Shown here piece after piece: positions 5,708 to 12,254 of a stretch of DNA of 12,770 nt (within the stretch, counting starts at the first letter, position 1; every line of letters starts with the position of its first letter). The stretch is from assembly GCA_020439605.1 (NCBI GenBank), contig JAGQSI010000025.1, positions 1 to 12,770 on the forward strand. The letters run 5' to 3'. The translations under genes were made by a program, and so were the position numbers. The notes below the pieces were generated by a model, which ran no database searches, was not told the origin of the DNA, and worked only from the letters and a program-made list of their open reading frames with translations. The DNA is from Acidimicrobiales bacterium. GTDB taxonomy: Bacteria; Actinomycetota; Acidimicrobiia; Acidimicrobiales; Iamiaceae.

Positions 5708-7150
5708 GTGAAACCTGCAGTCTCAAACGTCCTTGCTTCTCGTTACGCCAGCGTCCAGATGGCCGAGCTCTGGTCAAGCGAATACAAGGTTGTGCTTGAA
5801 CGCAGACTGTGGCTTGCGGTGTTGCGCGCACAACAAGAGCTGGGCATCGATGTGGGCACCGACGTGATCGAGGCCTACGAAGCAGTGGTGGATCAGGTGG
5901 ATCTCGACTCGATCGCTGCTCGGGAGCGAGTCACCCGCCACGACGTGAAGGCGCGTATCGAAGAGTTCTCCGATCTCGCCGGATTCGAACACATCCACAA
6001 AGGGATGACCTCTCGCGACCTCACCGAGAACGTCGAGCAGCTTCAGATCCGCGATGGTCTGGTCTTGGTACGGGGCCGAATCGTGGCTGCTCTGGCCCGT
6101 ATCGCAGAGCGCGCTGGAGAACACGCGACCACGGTGATCACCGGGCGCAGCCACAACGTCCCCGCCCAGGCCACAACTCTGGGAAAACGCTTTGCAAACG
6201 CCGGCCAGGAACTGCTCGTGGCGCTTCGTCGCATCGATGACCTGCTGGAGCGCTATCCGTTGCGCGGGATCAAGGGCCCGGTAGGTACCCAACAAGACAT
6301 GTTGGACCTGCTTGGCACTCCAGAGCGCGTTGAAGAGCTCGAGTCGGCGGTGGGGCGTCACCTTGGATTCCAATCCACGCTCAACAACGTTGGTCAGATC
6401 TACCCACGTTCGTTGGACCTAGAGGTGGTTTCGGCTCTGGTTCAGGTGGCTGCGGGCCCGGCAAGCCTTGCAACCACGCTGCGGCTGATGGCCGGCCAAG
6501 AACTTGTGACCGAAGGCTTCAAGCCGGGTCAGGTTGGTTCCTCTGCCATGCCCCACAAGATGAATGCCCGTTCGTGTGAACGCGTGTGCGGTTTCAACGC
6601 AATCCTCGGTGGTCATCTCGCGATGGTGGCAGCACTCAGCGGTTCACAGTGGAACGAAGGAGACGTGAGCGATTCGGTGGTGCGTCGCGTGGCGCTGCCA
6701 GACGCGTTCTTCGCTATCGATGGACTGTTCGAGACCTTCCTTACCGTGCTCGACGAATTCGGTGCGTACCCAGCGGTCATCGAACGTGAGAACCAGCGTT
6801 ATCTCCCCTTCCTGGCCACCACCAAGGTTCTGATGGCTGCGGTACGAGCAGGGGTCGGACGAGAAAGCGCCCATGAGGCGATCAAGGAACACGCCGTAGC
6901 GGTTGCATTGTCCATGCGCGAGGGCGGTGAGAACGATCTGATCAACAGGCTCACCTCCGATGAACGGATCTCGCGTGGCCCGGACGGCTCTGTGGCGTTG
7001 AGTGCTGCGGACATTGAATCAGCAATTGCCAACCCGCTTGATCTAGTTGGCCTGGCCCCGAGCCAGGTTGGCGCGTTTGTTGCTGAGGTAGAGCAGTTGG
7101 TCGCTGCTGATCCTGGCGCCGCTGCCTACCGGCCCGGAGACATTCTCTGA
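5708..7150 (+). CDS. purB: Adenylosuccinate lyase (PurB)
   Basis: Cleaves SAICAR to AICAR and adenylosuccinate to AMP, with release of fumarate, in the cytoplasm; homotetramer of the fumarase/aspartase superfamily. From the GTG at 5708 the protein has 480 residues, close to family length. Visible motifs: SNVLASRYAS at the N-terminus, TSRDLTEN at 101-108, GRSHNVPAQ with catalytic-type His149, and the superfamily signature GSSAMPHKMNA at 277-287. The reading frame opens further upstream, with a TTG at 5606 and GTG at 5675. The extra residues these add are unlike the family, while the 5708 start leaves only five residues before NVLASRY and is preceded by a TANNNT box. A start at 5675 cannot be excluded. 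It stops 46 nt before purC on the same strand. Confidence 0.94.
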   Translation: MKPAVSNVLASRYASVQMAELWSSEYKVVLERRLWLAVLRAQQELGIDVGTDVIEAYEAVVDQVDLDSIAARERVTRHDVKARIEEFSDLAGFEHIHKGMTSRDLTENVEQLQIRDGLVLVRGRIVAALARIAERAGEHATTVITGRSHNVPAQATTLGKRFANAGQELLVALRRIDDLLERYPLRGIKGPVGTQQDMLDLLGTPERVEELESAVGRHLGFQSTLNNVGQIYPRSLDLEVVSALVQVAAGPASLATTLRLMAGQELVTEGFKPGQVGSSAMPHKMNARSCERVCGFNAILGGHLAMVAALSGSQWNEGDVSDSVVRRVALPDAFFAIDGLFETFLTVLDEFGAYPAVIERENQRYLPFLATTKVLMAAVRAGVGRESAHEAIKEHAVAVALSMREGGENDLINRLTSDERISRGPDGSVALSAADIESAIANPLDLVGLAPSQVGAFVAEVEQLVAADPGAAAYRPGDIL

Positions 7151-7180
7151 TCGGTTGAGCTGAATCAGGATCTCGGACGG

Positions 7181-7186
7181 TAGGTT
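7181..7186 (+). promoter_or_regulatory. Possible -10 box before purC
   Basis: TAGGTT matches TANNNT and lies 10 nt before the ATG at 7197, so a transcript starting about 7 nt downstream of the box would have only a few leader bases. The purB-purC gap is 46 nt with no hairpin, so purC could equally be read through from purB. Confidence 0.25.
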
Positions 7187-7196
7187 GCTGGGCAGT

Positions 7197-8093
7197 ATGA
7201 GTGAGATTGCCCTTCCCAAGCTGTATTCAGGCAAAGTCCGTGACATCTACGACGCTGGAGATGACCGGCTGTTGATGGTTACCTCGGATCGCATTTCTGC
7301 GTTCGACGTGGTCATGGATGAACCGATCACGGACAAGGGTCGTGTGCTCACTGCCATGTCTGCTTTTTGGTTTGAGAAGTTCTCTGATCTCATCGGTGGA
7401 CATCTCATCGCCACCGAGGGTCCCGAGATCGAGGCTCTTGGAATCGCTGGAGATGATCCTGAGCTAGCTGGGCGAGTCATGCTGACCCGTAAGGCCGAGA
7501 TGTTGCCGGTGGAGTGCATCGTTCGCGGCTATATCACCGGATCTGCTTGGAAGGAATATCGCAGCGAAGGCACCATGCACGGAACTTCGTTGCCCGAAGG
7601 GCTCCTTGAGAGCTCGCAGCTCCCAGAGCCGGTGTTCACGCCTTCCACCAAAGCCGAGGTGGGAGATCACGACATCAACATTTCCTTCGACGAGGCCGCC
7701 AATCTGATCGGTAAGGAACTCGCAGAACGCGCCCGTGAGGTGTCGCTTCGGATCTACTCCGAAGGCGCAGCGTGGGCTGGCGAGCGTGGCATCATCATCG
7801 CAGACACCAAGTTCGAACTCGGGCTGGTGGATGGAGAACTGATCCTTTGTGACGAGGTCCTCACCCCGGACTCGTCGAGGTTCTGGCCAGCAGATCAATG
7901 GGTGCCGGGTTCTACACCTCCCTCGTTCGACAAGCAGCCTGTGCGGGACTACCTAGACGGCTTGGACTGGGACAAGACCCCGCCGCCACCGGCACTGGGG
8001 CAAGAAGTTGTGGATGCAACCCGGTCTCGTTACGTGGAGGCCTATGAACGCATCACAGGGCGGTCATTCGCCAACTGGCCGGGCGTGGCCTGA
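7197..8093 (+). CDS. purC: SAICAR synthase (PurC)
   Basis: Phosphoribosylaminoimidazole-succinocarboxamide synthase: joins CAIR and aspartate with ATP to give SAICAR. The 298-residue protein is of the longer PurC type. Visible motifs: YSGKVRDIYD at 10-19 (nucleotide-binding loop), SDRISAFDVV at 30-39, the family signature VECIVRGYITGS at 105-116, and the second signature IADTKFELG at 201-209, followed by DEVLTPDSSRFW. The ATG at 7197 is preferred to a TTG at 7185, which adds only four residues; no clear Shine-Dalgarno sequence precedes either. Its substrate comes from the PurE product and its product is used by PurB, both encoded just upstream. A five-base-stem hairpin (AGCGC, 5-nt loop, GCGCT) follows its stop at 8094-8108 but lacks a U-tract. 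Confidence 0.95.
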   Translation: MSEIALPKLYSGKVRDIYDAGDDRLLMVTSDRISAFDVVMDEPITDKGRVLTAMSAFWFEKFSDLIGGHLIATEGPEIEALGIAGDDPELAGRVMLTRKAEMLPVECIVRGYITGSAWKEYRSEGTMHGTSLPEGLLESSQLPEPVFTPSTKAEVGDHDINISFDEAANLIGKELAERAREVSLRIYSEGAAWAGERGIIIADTKFELGLVDGELILCDEVLTPDSSRFWPADQWVPGSTPPSFDKQPVRDYLDGLDWDKTPPPPALGQEVVDATRSRYVEAYERITGRSFANWPGVA

Positions 8094-8150
8094 GCGCTAT
8101 GGGCGCTAGCGAGATTCCGAGTCCCTGCGTCTGTGTGCGAGCATAGAGCC

Positions 8151-8411
8151 ATGTTGTTTTCGGTGCAGGTAGAAGTCACCCTTCGTCAGGGGGTGGCAGA
8201 CCCTCAAGGAGCCACCATCGAGCGTTCACTTCCTCACCTCGGTTTCGACGGGGTCAAGGGAGTGCGTGTCGGCAAGTCCATCCGTTTTGATTTGGAGGCC
8301 GCCGATGAAGCCTCGGCTCGCGCTGAGGTGGAAGATCTCACGCAACGCTTCTTGACCAATCCGGTCATCGAGGACTCCACGATCTCGATCGTCGCTGGTG
8401 CCAACGCCTGA
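8151..8411 (+). CDS. purS: FGAM synthase subunit PurS
   Basis: Small subunit of the three-part phosphoribosylformylglycinamidine synthase; it bridges PurQ and PurL and helps pass ammonia between them. From the ATG at 8151 it is 86 residues, the normal PurS size. The sequence shows the family pattern: VEVTLRQGVADPQGATIERSLPHLGF, then GVKGVRVGKSIRFDLEA, and NPVIEDSTI near the C-terminus. The frame opens at a GTG at 8133, and an internal GTG at 8163 is also possible; neither has a better ribosome binding site. The stop TGA shares its last base with the ATG of purQ (TGATG), which points to translational coupling. Confidence 0.93.
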   Translation: MLFSVQVEVTLRQGVADPQGATIERSLPHLGFDGVKGVRVGKSIRFDLEAADEASARAEVEDLTQRFLTNPVIEDSTISIVAGANA

Positions 8412-9085
8412 TGGCTCCTCGAATTGGTGTAGTGCTGTTCCCTGGATCGAACTGCGAGTTCGATTCGCTTGAGGCTGTTCGTGCCCTAGGTGGCGAAGGC
8501 GAAATTCTTTGGCACGGAGACGCCACCACCAATGGTGTGGATGCGGTGATCGTGCCTGGAGGCTTCGCCCATGGCGACTACTTGCGTCCCGGTGCAATCG
8601 CGCGGTTCTCGCCGGTCATGTCCGCCGTCACCGAGTTCGCTCGTTCCGGTGGGCCTGTGGTCGGGATCTGCAACGGATTCCAGGTCCTTACAGAAGCAGG
8701 CTTGTTGCCCGGTGCCTTGCAGAAGAACGCAGGGCTCAAGTTCGTGTGCACCACGGTGGAACTGAGGGTGGATTCCACCAACTCTGCTCTCACATCCGAG
8801 GCAAATCTTGGAGACGTGTTACGGGTGCCGATCAACCATTTCGAAGGTAACTACACGTGCTCGGCTGAGACACTCGCAAGCCTTCAAGCCAACGATCAGA
8901 TCGTTTTGCGCTATGTGGACAACCCCAACGGCTCGGTGGACGACATCGCCGGGATCTGTAACGAGGGTAGGAACGTTGTTGGGTTGATGCCTCACCCAGA
9001 AAGAGCCATCAGCGACCTTCTCGGTTCGGCTGATGGTGTTGTCTTGTTGCGTTCATTGCTCGCAAGCGCTTCGGTTTCGGTTTAG
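8411..9085 (+). CDS. purQ: FGAM synthase glutaminase subunit PurQ
   Basis: Class I glutamine amidotransferase subunit that hydrolyses glutamine and supplies ammonia to PurL for conversion of FGAR to FGAM. The 224 residues show FPGSNCEFD near the N-terminus, PGGFAHGDYLRPG at 49-61, the nucleophile elbow GICNGFQVL with Cys87, and MPHPER with His195 and Glu197 completing the triad. Start and purS stop overlap by one base. Its stop codon (9083-9085) is only one base from the stop of modC on the other strand, so transcripts from both sides must run into or overlap each other. The partner purL is not next to it but about 3.2 kb downstream, beyond the molybdate genes. Confidence 0.95.
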   Translation: MAPRIGVVLFPGSNCEFDSLEAVRALGGEGEILWHGDATTNGVDAVIVPGGFAHGDYLRPGAIARFSPVMSAVTEFARSGGPVVGICNGFQVLTEAGLLPGALQKNAGLKFVCTTVELRVDSTNSALTSEANLGDVLRVPINHFEGNYTCSAETLASLQANDQIVLRYVDNPNGSVDDIAGICNEGRNVVGLMPHPERAISDLLGSADGVVLLRSLLASASVSV

Positions 9086-9086
9086 T

Positions 9087-10145
9087 TCAAGCCGCGTACA
9101 CCTGCACCTGAGATGCCTTGGCGGTGACCCACACGTTGGTGTTGGGTTGAAGGTCTAGCTCTGCCAACGCCGCTGGGGTGATACCAATTCGTAGGTCAAG
9201 ACCCTCTTGGGTCTGAACCTTCACCTCAACGCTTTGGCCAGCCATAGAAACCTCGCTCACTCGAGCGGACCAGCAGTTACGTGCGCTAGTTGTTGGCTGG
9301 CTCGCGTGAAGGCTCAATGCATTCGGCGAGATGGATACAAAGACCGGCCCTTCATTGGACTCAGCCGAAACAATCGTGGCCCGACCAGCGGCGACTTCGT
9401 TGCCGTTAGCGGTGCCGCCGATCAGGTTGGTACCGAACAACTCTGCCACATAGGGGGTACGGGGTTGGGCGCTCACCTGGGTCACGGTGCCGATCTGGGT
9501 TAGCCGGCCGGACTCTATGACAGCGATGTCATCGGCCAGGATCAACGCGTCTAGTGGGTCGTGGGTTACGACGACTGTTGGTTTGGAGTATTCGTTGATC
9601 CAACCTCGTAGTTCCCTGCGCATCTGGTGACGCACACTCACGTCAAGCGCGGCGAGTGGCTCATCGAGAAGCAGTAGGTCCGGGTCTGTGGCCAGTGCCC
9701 TGGCCACCGCCACGCGTTGGGCCTGGCCTCCCGAGAGTTGGCGAGGCTTGCGGTTCTCGAGGCCTTCGAGCCCAAATCGGTTAAGCCACTCGGTGCTTCG
9801 GGTAGCGGCTTGAGTCTTGGACATGCCTCGACATCTCAGCCCGAACGCCACGTTGTCCAGTGCGCTCATGTGGGAGAACAACAGCAGGTCCTGGGCCACG
9901 AACCCGATGTTTCTTTGATCGGGTGTTAGCCATGTGCCCGAGCGGGGCTCATCGAGGACTCGGCCATCAAGTTCGATACAGCCTTCGTCGATGGCCAATA
10001 TCCCGGCCAAGGCGTTCAACAGGGTGGACTTGCCTGCTCCGTTGGGTCCGAGAACCGCGAGTGTTCTTGCGGGAGGCGTGCTTAGTTCTACTTCGAGACA
10101 GAAACGTTCGCTGAGCGACTTCTTGATGGAGAGGTTGAGGCTCAT
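9087..10145 (-). CDS. modC: Molybdate ABC transporter ATP-binding protein (ModC)
   Basis: ATPase that powers molybdate import through ModB, on the cytoplasmic face of the membrane. From the ATG at 10145 it has 352 residues: an ABC domain followed by a C-terminal TOBE (Mop-like) domain (about 285-350) as in E. coli ModC. Visible motifs: Walker A GPNGAGKST at 33-41, Q-loop Gln85 in FVAQD, signature LSGGQ at 137-141, Walker B LLLLDEP at 157-163, and switch His195 in VVTHD. The chosen start overlaps the modB stop as ATGA, matching the modA/modB junction; an upstream ATG at 10160 adds five residues. The TOBE domain could let the transporter be inhibited by its own substrate. Tungstate cannot be ruled out as a substrate. 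Confidence 0.9.
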   Translation of the reverse strand: MSLNLSIKKSLSERFCLEVELSTPPARTLAVLGPNGAGKSTLLNALAGILAIDEGCIELDGRVLDEPRSGTWLTPDQRNIGFVAQDLLLFSHMSALDNVAFGLRCRGMSKTQAATRSTEWLNRFGLEGLENRKPRQLSGGQAQRVAVARALATDPDLLLLDEPLAALDVSVRHQMRRELRGWINEYSKPTVVVTHDPLDALILADDIAVIESGRLTQIGTVTQVSAQPRTPYVAELFGTNLIGGTANGNEVAAGRATIVSAESNEGPVFVSISPNALSLHASQPTTSARNCWSARVSEVSMAGQSVEVKVQTQEGLDLRIGITPAALAELDLQPNTNVWVTAKASQVQVYAA

Positions 10146-10936
10146 TGGTTGTTCCACCATCGCTCACGCTGGCTGACCAGAACAGCGAACGACACAACCA
10201 GCAACACGAGAGACAGAGCAATCGCGGCGTTGGGGTCGGATTCGAGCGCGAGATAGACCGCGAGCGGCAAGGTTCTGGTGCGCCCGGCAACGTTGCCCGC
10301 AAATGTGACGGTGGCTCCGAACTCGCCAAGCGCTCTGGCCCAAGCAAGTACTGCCCCGGCTCCGATGGCGGGAGCAACGGTTGGCAAGGTGACCCTACGC
10401 ATCACCGCTGCAGGGCTAGCGCCGAGCGTGGCGGCAATCTGTTCCACCCGTGGGTCCGACTGTCTTATGGCAGCCTCGACGGTAAGGACGAAGAACGGCA
10501 TCGCCACGAAGGTTTCAGCGAGTATCACTCCAGCGGGAGCGAAGGTGAGTTGTAGCCCGAACACGTCATGCAGCCATCCGCCGAGAGGACTGCGCAAACT
10601 GAATGCGCTGAGTAGAGCAACACCGCCAACTACCGGGGGTAGAACCATCGGCACGAGCACGAGTGCCCTGATGATGGAGCGGCCACGCAGTTTGGAGCGT
10701 GCCAGCACCCAAGCCAATGGAAGACCGAGAATCAGAGCGAGCGCTGTGGCGGCAAGTGATGTAAGCAGCGAGAGCTGAAGAGCATCGAGCGCCGCCTGTG
10801 AGCTGAGGTCTTCAAACAGGGAACTCCAAGCAGCTCTTTGGATGAGCCCTGCCAGCGGTAGGACGATGAGGACAACCCCTAGACCCGCGAGCACCTTGAT
10901 GGGTAACGGCGCCCGCGGGTTGGGGTTAGGGCTCAT
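10142..10936 (-). CDS. modB: Molybdate ABC transporter permease (ModB)
   Basis: Membrane permease of the molybdate importer, 264 residues. Hydrophobic segments are visible at about 14-32, 53-79, 88-112, 134-155, 190-215 and 237-254, consistent with six or so helices. The cytoplasmic EAA-type coupling loop that contacts ModC reads EQIAATLGASPAAV at 165-178, and the ModB-typical RALGEFGATVTFAG follows at 201-214. The N-terminal Pro/Asn-rich segment before the first helix is slightly long. Its start overlaps the modA stop and its stop overlaps the modC start, both as ATGA, so the three genes form a tight, translationally coupled operon in the order modA-modB-modC. Upstream Shine-Dalgarno signals are weak, as expected for coupled starts. 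Confidence 0.93.
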   Translation of the reverse strand: MSPNPNPRAPLPIKVLAGLGVVLIVLPLAGLIQRAAWSSLFEDLSSQAALDALQLSLLTSLAATALALILGLPLAWVLARSKLRGRSIIRALVLVPMVLPPVVGGVALLSAFSLRSPLGGWLHDVFGLQLTFAPAGVILAETFVAMPFFVLTVEAAIRQSDPRVEQIAATLGASPAAVMRRVTLPTVAPAIGAGAVLAWARALGEFGATVTFAGNVAGRTRTLPLAVYLALESDPNAAIALSLVLLVVSFAVLVSQRERWWNNQ

Positions 10937-11784
10937 GGGGCGAGAAAACCAGCGTCCTTGAGGTGCTTTTGGCCTTCTGGTCCAAGGACACGATCCACAA
11001 ACAGCTGAGCGAGCTCGCTCGAGCCGGGACCATTGATACGAGCGATTGGGTAGGAGGCGATCACGTTGTTTGACTCAGGTATCTCAACACTGTCGGTGCT
11101 CTCGGCTGCGGCGAGGGCGTCTGTGACGTAGACGATACCGGCGACGGCGTCTCCTTCTGCGACAGCAGCAAGAGTGGCCTTGGCGTTCTCGCCCCGGGTC
11201 ACGTTGGACTCGTTGATGCTCACGTTGGCAGATTCAAGGGCCTGTCCTGCGAAGTTGCCACAGGGCGCGTCTTCGGCGCAGAGCGCAACAATGCCGGCAT
11301 CGGCTAGGTCTGCAAGGGTCTTGATGCCTTCTGGATTACCCGGCTTGGTGACGATCACCAAGTTGTTCTTCGCGAAGATCTCAGGGGTTGAGGCCTGGTC
11401 ATCTTCTACCTTGTCCATGTTCTTCTCATCGGCAGACGCAAACACGTCGACGGGAGCACCCGAGAGAATCTGCTCGGAGAGCTTGCCTGACGAATCAAAG
11501 GTCAAGGTGATATCTGCCCCATCGCATTCTTCCTCGATGTCATCGGCGATGGCCGTGAATGACTCGGTGAGGGACGCAGCAGCGGAAACCGTGATGTCGC
11601 CTTCGGTGGTGCAGGTGTCGCTCGGAGTTGACGCCGCTGTGGTAGTGGAGTCGTTTGTGGCGGTGGTGGAGGAGTCGTCGCTGCAACCGGCGGCACCTAG
11701 GGCAACCACCAGCGTCAACGCGGCTAAAACTTTGCTGGATCTAGACATGGTGAGAGGATAGCTCGCATCTGCCAGGTGGCACAT
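10933..11784 (-). CDS. modA: Molybdate-binding lipoprotein (ModA)
   Basis: Extracytoplasmic solute-binding protein that captures molybdate and hands it to ModB. 283 residues. A lipoprotein signal peptide ends in the lipobox LGAAGC with Cys34 as the lipidated residue; a Ser/Thr-rich linker (about 35-60) follows. The binding domain has the ModA hallmarks ITVSAAASLTESF, FDSSGKLSEQI, GAPVDVFASAD, and near the end AGIVYVTDA. An extra cysteine pair (CAEDAPC) may form a disulfide. Two starts are possible: ATG 11784, backed by AAAGGAG five bases upstream, and ATG 11748, which gives a more usual short signal peptide (MSRSSKVLAALTL) but has no ribosome binding site. I keep 11784 on the strength of the site. 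First gene of modABC, divergent from the HTH-TOBE gene. Confidence 0.93.
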   Translation of the reverse strand: MCHLADASYPLTMSRSSKVLAALTLVVALGAAGCSDDSSTTATNDSTTTAASTPSDTCTTEGDITVSAAASLTESFTAIADDIEEECDGADITLTFDSSGKLSEQILSGAPVDVFASADEKNMDKVEDDQASTPEIFAKNNLVIVTKPGNPEGIKTLADLADAGIVALCAEDAPCGNFAGQALESANVSINESNVTRGENAKATLAAVAEGDAVAGIVYVTDALAAAESTDSVEIPESNNVIASYPIARINGPGSSELAQLFVDRVLGPEGQKHLKDAGFLAP

Positions 11785-11789
11785 TTTTG

Positions 11790-11796
11790 CTCCTTT
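11790..11796 (-). promoter_or_regulatory. modA ribosome binding site
   Basis: AAAGGAG on the minus strand, five bases before the ATG at 11784. It favours the longer ModA N-terminus over the internal methionine at 11748, whose upstream bases are pyrimidine-rich. Confidence 0.65.
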
Positions 11797-11808
11797 GCTT
11801 TGACGATG

Positions 11809-11820
11809 TCAGTAGACTGA
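11809..11820. promoter_or_regulatory. 12-bp perfect palindrome, candidate operator for the mod genes
   Basis: TCAGT-AG-ACTGA is a perfect inverted repeat in the 40-bp gap between modA and the HTH-TOBE gene. It covers the regulator's putative -10 box (11813-11818) and abuts the predicted modA start region. Its position suits an operator that would control both directions, with the HTH-TOBE protein as the natural binder. It is not similar to the E. coli ModE site. Function is inferred. Confidence 0.4.
11813..11818 (+). promoter_or_regulatory. Putative -10 box of a leaderless HTH-TOBE mRNA
   Basis: TAGACT fits TANNNT and is followed by exactly six bases and then the ATG at 11825, so a start 7 nt after the box's last T falls on the A of the ATG. 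No Shine-Dalgarno sequence is present. No good -35 hexamer is seen. Confidence 0.45.
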
Positions 11821-11848
11821 GCACATGGCACAGCTCAAAATCGGTCAA
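11820..11848 (-). promoter_or_regulatory. Candidate modA promoter inside the start of the divergent gene
   Basis: On the minus strand TTGACC (11848-11843), a 17-base spacer, and TGTGCT (11825-11820) would place transcription start near 11813, giving a leader of about 29 nt that includes the modA ribosome binding site. The -35 match is good but the -10 match is poor, so this is tentative. Confidence 0.3.
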
Positions 11849-12232
11849 GCAGCAGAGTTGCTGGGCGTGAGCGCGGACACCGTTCGTCGCCTTGTAGATA
11901 CCAAAGAAGTTGCTGGTGGCAGGGGAGAAGGTGGCCAGCGGTTTGTAGATGGGGCCAGCCTCGCCCAATATCTGGTGGACAGTTCTGAACCGCCGGCGTT
12001 TGGTTCAGCGCCAACTCGCTCCGCTCGAAATCGCTTCACCGGGATCGTCACCAAGGTAGATCTAGATGGTCTGATAGCTCAGGTTGAGATCCAAGCCGGA
12101 CCTCATCGTGTCGTGTCCATCCTTACCGCTGAGGCTGTTCGAGACCTCGGCCTAGAGCCAGGAGCGGTGGCTACCGCCTCGGTCAAGGCCACTTCAGTGG
12201 TGGTTGAGGTGCCTCAGGTTCCGCCATCGTAG
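11825..12232 (+). CDS. HTH-TOBE molybdate-responsive protein, likely regulator of modABC
   Basis: A 135-residue protein with an N-terminal MerR/excisionase-type helix-turn-helix (residues 3-52: LKIGQAAELLGVSADTVRRLVD, then RFVDGASLAQYL), a linker, and a single TOBE/Mop domain (about 66-130, starting SARNRFTGIV and containing VVSILTAEAV). Mop domains bind molybdate or tungstate between subunits, so an oligomer is expected. The layout parallels ModE (DNA-binding plus molybdate-binding domains), but ModE has a different, winged-helix DNA-binding part and two TOBE domains. It is divergent from modA across 40 bp holding a palindrome, which suggests it senses molybdate and controls the mod operon and itself. 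Whether it really binds DNA, or mainly stores molybdate, cannot be told. It ends 22 nt before purL. Confidence 0.88.
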   Translation: MAQLKIGQAAELLGVSADTVRRLVDTKEVAGGRGEGGQRFVDGASLAQYLVDSSEPPAFGSAPTRSARNRFTGIVTKVDLDGLIAQVEIQAGPHRVVSILTAEAVRDLGLEPGAVATASVKATSVVVEVPQVPPS

Positions 12233-12242
12233 GGATGGCCGG

Positions 12243-12248
12243 TAGCCT
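12243..12248 (+). promoter_or_regulatory. Putative -10 box of a leaderless purL mRNA
   Basis: TAGCCT matches TANNNT and is followed by exactly six bases and then the GTG at 12255, the same geometry as at the HTH-TOBE gene. No Shine-Dalgarno sequence precedes the GTG. This would let purL be transcribed separately from the upstream regulator despite the 22-nt gap. Confidence 0.42.
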
Positions 12249-12254
12249 CGCTGT

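Noticed and set aside
5774..6373. Long open frame on the minus strand within purB (199 codons)
   Set aside because: It is a shadow frame of a clearly identified PurB, with no ribosome binding site or recognisable domain.
8094..8108. Hairpin AGCGC-TATGG-GCGCT after purC as a terminator
   Set aside because: The stem is only five base pairs with no U-tract, and purS follows on the same strand; it is probably chance.
10278..10778. Plus-strand open frame antisense to modB (166 codons)
   Set aside because: The opposite strand encodes an unmistakable ModB; the antisense frame has low-complexity Ala/Thr/Ser content and no start signals.
11174..11761. Plus-strand open frame antisense to modA (195 codons)
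   Set aside because: It mirrors a clear ModA lipoprotein gene and shows no family features.
11785..11824. Molybdenum-cofactor riboswitch in front of modA
   Set aside because: The predicted leader is at most about 30 nt, far too short for that riboswitch class.
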